A model generated the notes under the pieces. It was not told where the DNA came from, did not search any database, and saw nothing but the letters and a program-made list of their open reading frames with translations. A stretch of DNA of 56,291 nucleotides, taken from assembly GCA_029261895.1 (NCBI GenBank), contig JAJDAK010000082.1, positions 1 to 56,291 of the forward strand, given 5' to 3'. Below, in pieces: positions 35,400 through 44,397 of the stretch (position 1 is its first letter; the number at the start of each line of letters is the position of its first letter). Position numbers and translations under genes: made by a program. Origin of the DNA: Deltaproteobacteria bacterium. Lineage in GTDB: Bacteria; Myxococcota_A; UBA9160; SZUA-336.

Positions 35400-36572
35400 A
35401 CGCCCGACGAAGCGCAGAAACACCTCGTCGGCAAAACGAACTCCGCGCCGAGTGAGCGAGAGGTGCCGATCGACTTGTTGCAGCAAACCCAAGGCTTTGA
35501 GTTCGTTTACCTCGGTTTCGAAGCAGGATTCCACCGCTTCACCAAAACGTGCTTCATACGCGCGGAGGTCGATCCCCTCAGGTCGGCGAAACCCCAGGTA
35601 GAGCGTCTCACGACGCAAGTCCATGGCGCCGAGCCGTTCCCGTTCTTCGACGGGCCGCTGCTTTGAATGGAGCGCTGCCTCCCACGCTTGGCGTGCACGA
35701 AAGTTTGTGGTTCGTTCAGCGTTCAAGAGGCTCGATGCCGATGGGCCGAGACCCAGCACGTCCTGGCGCGCCCAATAGCGCTGGTTGTGACGCGAGCGAT
35801 GCCCGGTCAACGAGAAGCTTGAAATCTCGTACTGTTCATAGCCGGCCTCGTGCAAGCGGTCTTCAACCAGATCATGCATCGCGATCAGGTCATCCTCAGC
35901 CGGCAATTTCAATTTGCCTTTGGCGTGCGCGATCGTGAACGGCGTACCGACTTCAAGCGTGAGCGCGTACGCTGAAATATGCGGAACCGCCAGTTCGAGC
36001 ATTAGATTGAGATCCTGATTCAGCATGGCGAGGGTCTGATCCGGTACACCGAAAATCAGATCCACCGAGACCGACTCAAATCCTGCGGACAGACACTTCC
36101 GCAAGCCCGCTTCCGCGGCTGCACCGCTGTGCCCGCGACCCAAGCGCTTTAGCAATATGTCGTGAAAAGATTGAACCCCAAGCGAAACACGCGTCACTCC
36201 GAGTGCTCGCCATTCTGCCAAATGATCCAATTCGCCAAGCCCAGGATTTACCTCGAGCGTGACTTCGCCGATGGGCTGCGGCCAATGCATGTGCAGCTGA
36301 CGGAAAAGCCGTTCAAGAGCATCGATCGGCAACAAAGATGGCGTGCCCCCGCCGAGATACAGGGTCACAAGCGAACGCTCGAGCAACGCGGGTCCGACCT
36401 CAGCCAGAACCAGATCCAACTCCTGGAGCAGATTGGACACCCAGGCATCCGCAAGCTTGGGCGTACCACGACCCACCGCTTCAACGGCAAAGTCGCAATA
36501 AGGGCAGATATGTGCGCAAAACGGCGCATGCAGATACAGTCCGAGGTCATCGGTGCTTGTGAGTCGATCCAC
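35397..36572 (-). CDS. hemW: HemW-like radical SAM heme chaperone
   Basis: HemW (formerly coproporphyrinogen III oxidase-like) is a radical SAM protein that hands heme to respiratory enzymes. The 391-aa protein has CAHICPYC (residues 16-23), the CxxxCxxC radical SAM cluster motif, then TLYLGGGTPSLLP (SAM-binding GGE-type) and VSLGVQSFHD. It also has the HemW-type C-terminal winged domain and lacks the extra N-terminal domain of HemN. The frame extends to 37127 but upstream sequence belongs to the divergent protease gene. I use GTG 36572 with AGGAG next to it. hrcA lies 34 bp downstream in the same direction. Confidence 0.88.
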   Translation of the reverse strand: MDRLTSTDDLGLYLHAPFCAHICPYCDFAVEAVGRGTPKLADAWVSNLLQELDLVLAEVGPALLERSLVTLYLGGGTPSLLPIDALERLFRQLHMHWPQPIGEVTLEVNPGLGELDHLAEWRALGVTRVSLGVQSFHDILLKRLGRGHSGAAAEAGLRKCLSAGFESVSVDLIFGVPDQTLAMLNQDLNLMLELAVPHISAYALTLEVGTPFTIAHAKGKLKLPAEDDLIAMHDLVEDRLHEAGYEQYEISSFSLTGHRSRHNQRYWARQDVLGLGPSASSLLNAERTTNFRARQAWEAALHSKQRPVEERERLGAMDLRRETLYLGFRRPEGIDLRAYEARFGEAVESCFETEVNELKALGLLQQVDRHLSLTRRGVRFADEVFLRFVGR

Positions 36573-36593
36573 GGCTCCTATTCTATGCGCCCT

Positions 36594-39224
36594 ATGAAAC
36601 GTTTTCTCTTTGTTCTCATCACCGTTGTGCTTGGGGTTGGCTGCGCCAATCTCCTGCCCCGCTCCAGCCAACCGGAGGATCTCGTGCGTACCACTCTCGA
36701 TAACGGCCTCAAAGTCGTCCTGATCGAAGATCATTCCGCCCCAGTCGTCGCGCTCAATGTTTGGGTACGAACAGGGAGCGCGGATGAAAATCCCGATGAA
36801 GCCGGCATGGCGCATGTCTTTGAACACATGCTTTTCAAGGGCACGGAACGCCGCGCGGTTGGTGAAATCGCCAGCACCGTGGAAGCGGCAGGTGGCAACA
36901 TCAACGCCTTCACTTCGTTTGATATGACGGTCTACCACATCACCATGGCGAGCCGTGACGCAGCCGTCGGTATCGATGTGCTCGCCGATGCGGTTCAGCA
37001 TTCGACCTTCGACCCGGCCGAACTCGCCAAAGAAGAAGAAGTCGTACTCGAGGAAATTCGTCGTGGGGAAGATTCGCCGGGTCGCGTACTTTCTCAAGCG
37101 GTGTTTTCCGCTGCCTTTGAAAAACACCCGTACCGCTTGCCCGTCATCGGTACAACCGAGTCCGTGAAAAGTTTTACGCGTGAAGGCCTGCTCGACTTCT
37201 TTGGTCGTTGGTACGTCACAAACAATATGACGTTTGTCGCAGCCGGAGATTTGGATCCGGAAGAAACGCTAAAAACCATCCGTGAAGCGTTTCGCGGTGC
37301 GCGGTCGCGCCCCGGTCTCGAGCATGGTCGTGCACCCGAACCCGCGCAACAGGGTGCTCGTTCCAAGATCGAGCGCCGCGCATTCGAACAAACCTTGCTC
37401 GGACTCGCGTATCCCGCCACGGCATTCGGTGATGACGATACCGCGTACCTCGACCTACTCAGCCTGGTGCTCGGTGCCGGAGATAGTTCGCGACTGTATC
37501 GAAACGTGAAAGACCAAGCGGGTCTCGTGCACGGCATCAGCGCGAGCGCGTATACGCCGCTTGACCCGGGACTGTTCTTCATCGACGCACAACTGGACTC
37601 CGACAAACTTGAAGACTCACTTGCGGCGATCTCCGTCGAAGTCGAGCGCATGCGGCGCTTCGGCCCATCCGATGTCGAGCTCTCGCGTGCACGCGTCAAC
37701 CTGCTCGCCCAAGAAGTTCACGAAAAAGAAACCATGCAGGGGCAAGCGCGAAAGGTCGGCTACTACGAAACCATTGGCGGCGGTCTTGAGAACGAGAAAC
37801 GCTACCTCGACCTGATCCGCAACGCGACACCCGAAGACATTCGCAAGACTGCCCAGAAGTACCTGGATCCAGATCGCGTAACCATCGGCGCATTACTCAA
37901 CGAAGACGAGCGCAAAGACCTCAGCGAAGATCAGTTGCTCGCCGCGTTCGCAGTGGACAGTTCTAGCGAAAGCCAGACCCAAAGTAAGGAGATCCACCCG
38001 GGCATCTACCAGTATGTGCTCCCCAATGGCTTACGCGCCCTCATCAAACCCAATCCCAACGTGCCTTTGGTTTCGCTTCGACTGTCGTTCATGGGCGGCC
38101 TGCTTGCGGAAACACCTCAGACCCAGGGCATCAACTCCTTCATGACCGAAATGCTCGAGCGTGGCACCGATACCCGCAGTGCATTGCAGTTTGCGGCAGA
38201 GGTTGAAGGCATCGCGGCATCGGTCGACGGTTTTTCGGGACGCAATAGCTTTGGCATGACGGCCGACTTTCTGAAGGACTCCTTAGACACCGGCCTCGAA
38301 CTCTTTACGGACGCGCTCCTCAACCCCGCGTTCGACGAAGAGGAAATCGAGAAACTGCGTGTCGAACGGCTCGCCGCACTGAAGCGTCGCGAAGACAATC
38401 TCGGATCCAAAGCGTTTGAACTCTTTGCAGAAACTTTATTCCGCGGACACCCCTATCGCTTCCAGATGTCAGGTACCCCACAGTCCATTGGGCGGATGTC
38501 GCGAAAAGACCTGCAGCGCTTCTACGATAAATACGTCAACCCGCGCAACGGCGTGATCGCGGTCGTGGGTGACGTGGATCCCGATCGCATGGCTGAATCG
38601 CTGGCGAATCTCTTTGCCGAATGGCAATCGGAGAGTGAAGTCGCATTGCCCAAACGCAAGCCAGTCCCGGCCATTTCAAAGCCGATCAAAAAGACGCTTA
38701 AGAAAGGCAAGCAGCAGGTACATGTCGTGATAGGTTTCCCCGGACTACCGATCGGTCATCGAGACCTGCCCGCGCTCGAGGTTCTTACGCAGATTCTATC
38801 GGGACAGGGAGGTCGACTGTTCTTAGAGCTACGCGATAAGAAGAGCTTGGCTTACTCGGTCACCGCGTTTTCGATCGAAGGCGTTGATCCGGGTTCGTTT
38901 GGCGTGTACATCGCGTCCGCACCGACTAAGTTGGACGAGTCCATTGAAGGCCTCAAAACTGAATTGCAACGCGTGCTCGACGAACCCATCACCAAGGACG
39001 AAATTGAACGCGCGAAGGGTTACTTGATTGGATCGCAAGCGGTTTCGCTGCAACGTTTCGGTTCCCAAGCCAGTTTGCTCTCACTCGACGAACTCTACGG
39101 CCTGGGCGCGACACACCACTTGGGCTACGAAGATCGTATTCAGGCGGTGACACTCGATGACGTGAAGCGTGTCGCCAAGGAAATCATTCAGATCGATCGG
39201 CCGGTCTTGGTGGTGATCAACTAG
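36594..39224 (+). CDS. Secreted M16-family zinc metalloprotease, fused two-domain form
   Basis: The protein is 876 aa from ATG 36594 (a frame back to 36162 would overlap hemW). It starts MKRFLFVLITVVLGVGC, a lipoprotein-like signal with Cys17. The first M16 unit has the inverted zinc motif HVFEH (74-78) and a downstream acidic ligand in EEVVLEEI (about 148-155). The second unit begins near 465 (VLPNGLRALIKPNPNVPLV) and lacks HxxEH (it reads FMTEMLERG), as in the inactive half of pitrilysin/processing-peptidase pairs. Fusing both in one chain is typical of secreted M16 proteins in Myxococcota and Bacteroidetes. The substrate is unknown. It is divergent from hemW by only 21 bp. Confidence 0.9.
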   Translation: MKRFLFVLITVVLGVGCANLLPRSSQPEDLVRTTLDNGLKVVLIEDHSAPVVALNVWVRTGSADENPDEAGMAHVFEHMLFKGTERRAVGEIASTVEAAGGNINAFTSFDMTVYHITMASRDAAVGIDVLADAVQHSTFDPAELAKEEEVVLEEIRRGEDSPGRVLSQAVFSAAFEKHPYRLPVIGTTESVKSFTREGLLDFFGRWYVTNNMTFVAAGDLDPEETLKTIREAFRGARSRPGLEHGRAPEPAQQGARSKIERRAFEQTLLGLAYPATAFGDDDTAYLDLLSLVLGAGDSSRLYRNVKDQAGLVHGISASAYTPLDPGLFFIDAQLDSDKLEDSLAAISVEVERMRRFGPSDVELSRARVNLLAQEVHEKETMQGQARKVGYYETIGGGLENEKRYLDLIRNATPEDIRKTAQKYLDPDRVTIGALLNEDERKDLSEDQLLAAFAVDSSSESQTQSKEIHPGIYQYVLPNGLRALIKPNPNVPLVSLRLSFMGGLLAETPQTQGINSFMTEMLERGTDTRSALQFAAEVEGIAASVDGFSGRNSFGMTADFLKDSLDTGLELFTDALLNPAFDEEEIEKLRVERLAALKRREDNLGSKAFELFAETLFRGHPYRFQMSGTPQSIGRMSRKDLQRFYDKYVNPRNGVIAVVGDVDPDRMAESLANLFAEWQSESEVALPKRKPVPAISKPIKKTLKKGKQQVHVVIGFPGLPIGHRDLPALEVLTQILSGQGGRLFLELRDKKSLAYSVTAFSIEGVDPGSFGVYIASAPTKLDESIEGLKTELQRVLDEPITKDEIERAKGYLIGSQAVSLQRFGSQASLLSLDELYGLGATHHLGYEDRIQAVTLDDVKRVAKEIIQIDRPVLVVIN

Positions 39225-40948
39225 TCCTGAATGGAATAGCCAACGGCACGGCTGGCACGGCGCGGGTCAGCGCCGCCGTAGATGACGCCTCGCTCGAGAT
39301 CCACTTCAATAACCTGTGCGGCGCCAATACCGAAGCGCGACTCTTTGACGGGATGACCCATCTTGATCAACGCGTCTCGAATGGTCTGCGGGAATGCCGC
39401 TTCAAGCTCAAGCGCGTCGGGCTTCCACTGATGATGAAAACGCGGTGCCGCGACCGCGTCCTGAGCGTTCATTCCATGATCGATCATGTTGATGATCGCC
39501 TGCAATACCGCGGTAATGATCTTCGGGCCCATCGGACTCCCCACCACGAGCCAAGGCTTACCGTCACGCAATACGATGGTGGGCGTCATGCTCGATAGCG
39601 GACGCTTACGCGGTTCGACACGATTGGCGCCGTAACCCACCAAATTGAACGCGTTCGGAGCGTCGGGCGCTGTCGCGAAATCGTCCATCTCGTTATTGAG
39701 TACGATACCGGTCCCTTTGGCCGTCAAGCCGGATCCGAACGGCGTATTGATCGTCTGCGTAATGGCAACGCTATTGCCTTCCGCATCCATTGCCGAAAGA
39801 TGCGTGGTGCCAGAATCGTTAGCGACTTGAGGAACTGGCGGGTCGACATGCAGGATGCGTCGACGGCCCCAACGCCACGGCGGTTTGCGATAAAACGGCA
39901 CGGGCTTCAGGCGTCGAGCTAACTTCGCGGCGTACGACTTCGACGTGAGACGTTCGACAGGCACAGCTGTGAAATCCGGATCCCCCAAGAACACCGCCCG
40001 ATCCGCGAATGCGAGCTTCATCGCTTCAGCGATCAGATGAATCGAGTCCACCGAACCCACACCCATCTGCTTCAGATCAAAAGCTTCGAGGACGTTCAGA
40101 ATCTCGATCAGGTGCACACCACCGGAACTCGGCGGTGGCATAGAGATCACCTGGTAACGATCTCGATACGTACCCACCAGCGCCTTGCGTTCCTTCAACT
40201 CGTATCCGCGCAGATCGGCGAGCGTCATCACGCCACCGGATTCACGCACCGTCTCCACGATCGCATGCGCGATCGGGCCTTGGGTCATGGCGCGTGATCC
40301 GTGAAGCGCGATCGTGCGATACGTACGTGCCAGATCCTTTTGCACCAGGCGCCAACCCAATGGCGGAGGCTTCCCATCTTTAAGCTGGATCGCGGCGGTC
40401 TCAGGCGGTAGGTATTTCGCGACAAATCCCACCAGCCGCTGATGAAACGGGCCCACTTCAACGCCTTCTTCACACATGCGAATCGCCGGCGCGAGCACGT
40501 CTTCCCAATCCAGCTGACCGTAGCGACGATGCAGGCTTTCAAGACCCTGAACCAATCCCGGCACCGCAACCGCGCGTCCACCCGCACGCGACGCACGTGG
40601 ATCGTGGCGACCGTTCGGATCTTGGAAGGTTGTCGATGTGACGGCCGCCGGCGCTAGTTCGCGGGCGTCGATCGCAAGCGTCTCACCGTTGGCCAGACGA
40701 ACCAAAATGAAACCGCCACCGCCGATCCCCGAGCTAAATGGATGCGCGACGCCTGCCGCGAACGCGGTCGCCACGGCGGCATCGATCGCGTTCCCACCTT
40801 GCTTGAGGATCTCATGGCCGGCCTCAGCCGCCGGCCCGACCGAAGAAACCACCATCCCGTCACGTCCCTCAACCGGTGCGGCCGCCCCGGCCGTAAAGGC
40901 GAGGTTTGGGATCACGAGAACGGCGAAGATCCAAATTAGAACGCGCAC
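39221..40948 (-). CDS. ggt: Gamma-glutamyltransferase
   Basis: GGT transfers or hydrolyses the gamma-glutamyl group of glutathione outside the cytoplasm. The frame runs to 41092, but the conserved signal (VRVLIWIFAVLVIPNLAFTAGAAA) starts at GTG 40948, giving 575 aa. The small-subunit nucleophile is the first Thr of SGTTHLSAMD. Self-cleavage before it yields two chains. The GSPMGPKIITAVLQ oxyanion segment and GIGGGGFILVR are present. Its start is within about 70 bp of the divergent cyclophilin gene. The last bases overlap the M16 protease stop by 4 nt (convergent, CTAG). Confidence 0.9.
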   Translation of the reverse strand: MRVLIWIFAVLVIPNLAFTAGAAAPVEGRDGMVVSSVGPAAEAGHEILKQGGNAIDAAVATAFAAGVAHPFSSGIGGGGFILVRLANGETLAIDARELAPAAVTSTTFQDPNGRHDPRASRAGGRAVAVPGLVQGLESLHRRYGQLDWEDVLAPAIRMCEEGVEVGPFHQRLVGFVAKYLPPETAAIQLKDGKPPPLGWRLVQKDLARTYRTIALHGSRAMTQGPIAHAIVETVRESGGVMTLADLRGYELKERKALVGTYRDRYQVISMPPPSSGGVHLIEILNVLEAFDLKQMGVGSVDSIHLIAEAMKLAFADRAVFLGDPDFTAVPVERLTSKSYAAKLARRLKPVPFYRKPPWRWGRRRILHVDPPVPQVANDSGTTHLSAMDAEGNSVAITQTINTPFGSGLTAKGTGIVLNNEMDDFATAPDAPNAFNLVGYGANRVEPRKRPLSSMTPTIVLRDGKPWLVVGSPMGPKIITAVLQAIINMIDHGMNAQDAVAAPRFHHQWKPDALELEAAFPQTIRDALIKMGHPVKESRFGIGAAQVIEVDLERGVIYGGADPRRASRAVGYSIQD

Positions 40949-41016
40949 GCGGGGGACGTTACCATGGGGCCTCGCCGCCGTGCTACGGTGTCGCGATATC
41001 TGGAGGAGACCTGGTG

Positions 41017-41610
41017 ATGAATTGGGTGAGAACAGCAGCATTCGGGCTGGCGACACTTGTATTTGCGATCGGCTGTGGTGGTGGCGACTCATTGGAAGAC
41101 GTGGGTGCTGGAGAAACCGCGGACGAAATCGCTGTGCTCAAAATCAAGGATCACGGTGAAATCCGCATCAAATTCCTCACCGATAAGGCTCCAAACCACA
41201 TCAAGAATTTCGTCAAACTGGCGAAAGAAGGCTTCTACGACGGAACCACATTCCATCGCGTGATCCCGGGATTCATGGTTCAAGGTGGTGATCCCAACAC
41301 CAAGGACGACGACCCGACGAACGACGGCATGGGTGGCCCGGGTTACAACATCGACGCGGAATTCAACGATACGCCGCATAAGCGCGGCGTCGTTTCGATG
41401 GCTCGGCGCGCGGAGCCGAACTCAGCTGGAAGCCAATTCTTCATCGTCGTGAAAGACTCAAACTTCCTCGACCATAAGTACACGGTCTTCGGCGAAGTCA
41501 TTTCAGGCCTCGAGGTTGCGGATAAGATCGTCGCAGTACCCCGAGACCGCCGCGATCGCCCGCTCGAAGCCGTGACCCTTGAATCAGTCTCCATCGAGAA
41601 GGCGTCTTAA
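41017..41610 (+). CDS. Lipoprotein cyclophilin-type peptidyl-prolyl isomerase
   Basis: The 197-aa protein has a lipoprotein signal (LATLVFAIGC, Cys20) and then a cyclophilin domain: FHRVIPGFMVQGGDP holds the catalytic Arg and Phe, and NSAGSQFFIVV and HKYTVFGEV follow. It speeds cis-trans isomerisation of Pro bonds outside the cytoplasm. GGAGGAG lies 10 nt before ATG 41017; a GTG one codon earlier is also possible. The 3' end overlaps the convergent cytochrome gene by 27 bp. Confidence 0.9.
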   Translation: MNWVRTAAFGLATLVFAIGCGGGDSLEDVGAGETADEIAVLKIKDHGEIRIKFLTDKAPNHIKNFVKLAKEGFYDGTTFHRVIPGFMVQGGDPNTKDDDPTNDGMGGPGYNIDAEFNDTPHKRGVVSMARRAEPNSAGSQFFIVVKDSNFLDHKYTVFGEVISGLEVADKIVAVPRDRRDRPLEAVTLESVSIEKAS

Positions 41611-42714
41611 CTCGTTGAGTTCCGATTCGACCTCTTCGGGTATTTCTACCCCGCGAGAGCCCGAAAACCCGAGAATCGTGTATTCCTCAAGCACTGCGAA
41701 CGCATCGCGAGCGTGTTCCGTCTTCGGTGCGGTTCGGATCGAGGTCTTTAAGTAAAACCCTGCATCCGAGAGCCAGTAGTTGCGCTGCGACCTAAGCTCC
41801 GTGAGACCTAAGAGATAGAACGTCTGGCCGCGTTTCTCTGCCTCTTCGACGTCCGATTCGATATAACGATGCAGCACACCAGCCGCTGCAATGTCATACA
41901 CAAGACTGTCGCGCTCGGATGCATAGATGCTGGGTTCTTGGCTATCGGTCACCAACCAAAGCGCTTCGGCAATCGGATCTTTCTTCGGCGTACGATGCCG
42001 AAGCGTTTCCAGTGCATCGATCCAGCCCTCGACGTTGGACCGCAGGTACACCGGAAGATCTTTGCGCTTGAGAAATTTCTGAAGTGCGACAACCGGTCGC
42101 GCATAGTTTTTCTTCACGCGAATCGCAACCGTGAGGTAGTCGATCATCGAACCTTCAAGGTCGACCGTAACTGCAGGGATGGATTGATCTTCGAACCGCC
42201 GTTCAAAGCTATCGAGCGCTTGATCGAATTGACGCGTCGCGATCGACAGTCGTGCAATGCCGTGTCCGCCGAGCGTGTCTTGATCGATCCCTTCGATAAA
42301 ACGGGCAGCAAGGTTCGACTGCTTGGTCACCTTCATGCGCGAATGGCAAGCGACACAGGTTTCGGTCAGCTGTTGCAAAAGAAATTGCGACTCCGAGAGA
42401 TGGCCACGCGAAAACTGGCGGCGAACTTGATTCACCTGATTGGCGAGTGATTCACCCAAGTAGGCGAAGGCGGGACCCCCTTGGCTCCCGTGCATTTTAA
42501 GCTGCCCGGTCGCTTCGGCCAGCGAAGACAAAGAATTTTCAATACGCAGGCGCTCATTGGGGTCCTGAAAATGCCGCACATCAAAACTCAGTGGAAGCAA
42601 ATACCGAACTTCGTTAAATATGCGTTGCATGGTAGCTTGCGTTTCAGTCGCCGCGGACCAAGCATGAAAAGGAATGAGAATGAAAGTCAAAACCAAAAGC
42701 CGGCGGCCTGGCAT
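41584..42714 (-). CDS. Exported c-type cytochrome-like protein, single heme motif
   Basis: From ATG 42714 (behind GGGGGAAA) the 376-aa protein has a signal peptide (LLVLTFILIPFHAWSA) and then a helical domain with one heme-attachment motif, CVACH (about residues 120-124). This matches the cytochrome c'-like or DUF-type single-heme proteins. Residues 150-360 carry helical repeats with no second heme. It may be a soluble electron carrier or sensor in the periplasm. It is divergent from the cytochrome c at 42760 (45 bp apart), so both may share control. The end runs 27 bp into the convergent cyclophilin gene. Confidence 0.65.
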   Translation of the reverse strand: MPGRRLLVLTFILIPFHAWSAATETQATMQRIFNEVRYLLPLSFDVRHFQDPNERLRIENSLSSLAEATGQLKMHGSQGGPAFAYLGESLANQVNQVRRQFSRGHLSESQFLLQQLTETCVACHSRMKVTKQSNLAARFIEGIDQDTLGGHGIARLSIATRQFDQALDSFERRFEDQSIPAVTVDLEGSMIDYLTVAIRVKKNYARPVVALQKFLKRKDLPVYLRSNVEGWIDALETLRHRTPKKDPIAEALWLVTDSQEPSIYASERDSLVYDIAAAGVLHRYIESDVEEAEKRGQTFYLLGLTELRSQRNYWLSDAGFYLKTSIRTAPKTEHARDAFAVLEEYTILGFSGSRGVEIPEEVESELNELRRLLDGD

Positions 42715-42759
42715 CGTGTTTCCCCCACAAACGAATGATGCAGGGAGCGTAGCCACACC

Positions 42760-43194
42760 ATGATCCGCGTCAAAACATTTCTTCTAATTTTATTTGCAGC
42801 GACCATTAGCGCATGCGGTATTGGTGCTTCGAGTTCAACTTCGTCGCCTTCAACACCGGAGTCACGCGCGAATGCAGGCGAAGAACTTTTCATGCGCTAC
42901 TGCGCAACCTGCCACGGCGAATCCGCGAGCGGCAACGGCCCGGCCTCGGCGAGCCTGAAGCAACCGCCTGCGAATTTGAGACAAATTGCCACTCGGAACA
43001 GCGGGACCTTCATTGCCCATGACGTCGCCGCCTATATAGATGGGCGCAGTCGCGTGATGGCCCATGGATCCCCCGAAATGCCAATCTGGGGCCGAAAGCT
43101 CGATGATCGAACCGAAAAGATCGCCGAGGAGACCAAATTGGCCCCCGGATCCATCTATCTGATCGTGGAGTACCTGCGCTCGATCCAGGAATAA
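42760..43194 (+). CDS. Lipoprotein c-type cytochrome
   Basis: The 144-aa protein has a lipoprotein signal (LFAATISAC) and a class I cytochrome c fold. The heme motif is CATCHGESASGNGP and the distal Met is in MPIWGRKL. A single heme and membrane anchor fit an electron carrier between periplasmic partners. It diverges from the heme protein at 41584-42714, and tRNA-Phe follows 51 bp downstream. Confidence 0.88.
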   Translation: MIRVKTFLLILFAATISACGIGASSSTSSPSTPESRANAGEELFMRYCATCHGESASGNGPASASLKQPPANLRQIATRNSGTFIAHDVAAYIDGRSRVMAHGSPEMPIWGRKLDDRTEKIAEETKLAPGSIYLIVEYLRSIQE

Positions 43195-43202
43195 GCCGCC
43201 CC

Positions 43203-43231
43203 TTGGGAATCCACCTCAGCTGGGATATAAC
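43203..43231 (+). promoter_or_regulatory. tRNA-Phe promoter
   Basis: TTGGGA (43203-43208) and TATAAC (43226-43231) are 17 nt apart. The predicted start, about 43238, is 8 nt before the mature tRNA. Confidence 0.6.
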
Positions 43232-43245
43232 TACCCGCCTCCAGC

Positions 43246-43321
<76 letters not shown>

Positions 43322-43322
<1 letters not shown>

Positions 43323-43590
43323 CAGCGTAGCGATCAACGAACGTGGAACCTCGCGCCCTGGCGAGGTTCCCACCATCCCCTTCTTACCAGCGTAGCGATA
43401 AGTTAGACGGGAAAGGACGCCGAAGGCGGCGTTTCCACCATTCTTCCGATCACCAACGTAGTGACCGGCGGGAGTGAGACCTCGAGCATTCGCGAGAGGT
43501 CTCCATCATTCTTCCGAAGGCGCCCAGCGCTTAGCGATAAATGAGACTTGGAAGTTCGCCGCAGGCGAACTTCCCACCATTCCCATCTCA
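43322..43590. repeat. Array of four hairpin repeats next to tRNA-Phe
   Basis: Four units of about 64-74 bp follow the tRNA with little sequence in between. Their stems start at 43345 (GGAACCTCGC, 10 bp), 43409 (ACGCCG, 6 bp plus flanks), 43476 (GAGACCTC, 8 bp) and 43550 (GGAAGTTCGCC, 11 bp, GCA loop). Stem sequences differ, but each is perfectly or nearly paired, which means compensatory change. The flanks are shared: CCACCATTCTTCC on one side and AGCGTAGCGAT on the other. The function is unknown. The unit most resembles REP/BIME-type palindromes; no CRISPR spacing or integron attC is present. Confidence 0.75.
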
Positions 43591-43645
43591 ACAAGGCCAC
43601 CGCCTCGCGCTTGAATTCCTCTGTGAACTTCCTGCATTTTCCCAT
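43583..43645 (-). pseudogene. IS3-type transposase OrfA N-terminal remnant
   Basis: ATG 43645 with GGGAG opens MGKCRKFTEEFKREAVALL, the start of an IS3-family OrfA helix-turn-helix. After about 20 residues the sequence changes into the hairpin array, so the rest is lost. It is a trace of an earlier insertion. Confidence 0.65.
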
Positions 43646-43847
43646 GACACTCCCTCAGACCCAGCATAAGCCTTCTTAGATGTGTCCGTGAAACCAGGGC
43701 AGAACCCGTCCCGGGTTCCGTTGCTTGGACGTGCGCACAGCCCTCTCTCTCTGGCCCCTAGCCGCCATATGCTCCAGCAGTTTGCCAGTGTAAATAACTG
43801 GATTTATGTGATTTTTGTGGAGTCTAAAGAAAAAGTAAATGCATTCC

Positions 43848-43867
43848 GTCAATACATATGTATTGAC
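43848..43867. promoter_or_regulatory. 20-bp perfect palindrome over the TA promoter
   Basis: GTCAATACATATGTATTGAC reads the same on both strands. It covers most of the -35 box (TTGACA, 43863-43868); CATACT (43885-43890) lies 16 nt further on as a -10. The predicted start is at or next to the ATG at 43897. This is a strong candidate autoregulatory operator for the pair below and would make its mRNA leaderless. Confidence 0.75.
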
Positions 43868-43896
43868 AAACTGATTATGGGTACCATACTCGTTCC

Positions 43897-44394
43897 ATGA
43901 AGAAACAACGGAAGACTCACCAGCTTCAGATGCGCCTCACGCTTTCAGAGAAGGCGGCCATCCGGCGGCAGGCTCGGCGTGCGGGAATGAGAATGTCAGA
44001 CTGGGTACTGAGCAAGGTGCTCCCCCCGATACAGACAGCCTTTGAGGCTAAGCTGCAGGCAATCTCAAAGGCAGAGCGGCCCCACTACGCCGTTGCTGAG
44101 CTGAATGAGATGCTCACCGAGCTCGCGGCAACGGAGTTCAGCCTGGCGGTTTCGGATGCACCGAGGACGAGGCTGTCCCCCTACTGGGAGAACTACGTTG
44201 CGGCGATGATCGAAACTGCAGCGGCCAAGAAGAACAGAGAAGCACCCGCGTGGACAGAGCAGGTAGAAGTGCTTTCGGAACCAGTGTTCGGATCACAGCT
44301 GACAAGTCTCCGGTTGCATCTCCTGACGAATTCTCCGCCGGCATTCCGTCGCAGGAACATCTTCATCGACTCTAGCATTGGCGACCGAGTCTAA
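43897..44394 (+). CDS. Ribbon-helix-helix-like protein, likely antitoxin
   Basis: The 165-aa protein starts with about 50 residues of ribbon-helix-helix character (MRLTLSEKAAIRRQARRAGMRMSDWVLSK), similar to the N-termini of Arc/MobC-type DNA binders. A helical tail without known motifs follows. It is 3 bp before a nucleotidyltransferase-like gene. The perfect palindrome at 43848-43867 right upstream is the expected site for a dimeric RHH repressor that controls its own operon. This is the layout of an antitoxin-toxin pair; the protein family is unnamed to me. Confidence 0.6.
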   Translation: MKKQRKTHQLQMRLTLSEKAAIRRQARRAGMRMSDWVLSKVLPPIQTAFEAKLQAISKAERPHYAVAELNEMLTELAATEFSLAVSDAPRTRLSPYWENYVAAMIETAAAKKNREAPAWTEQVEVLSEPVFGSQLTSLRLHLLTNSPPAFRRRNIFIDSSIGDRV

Positions 44395-44397
44395 GCA

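Noticed and set aside
36162..36593. Long N-terminal extension of the M16 protease
   Set aside because: It would overlap hemW on the other strand, and the lipoprotein signal starts only at ATG 36594.
36573..37127. Long N-terminal extension of HemW
   Set aside because: It overlaps the M16 coding region, and the radical SAM motif lies directly after GTG 36572.
43682..43900. 72-aa frame before the TA pair
   Set aside because: It reads through the palindrome and promoter and has no ribosome site; it is not a credible gene.
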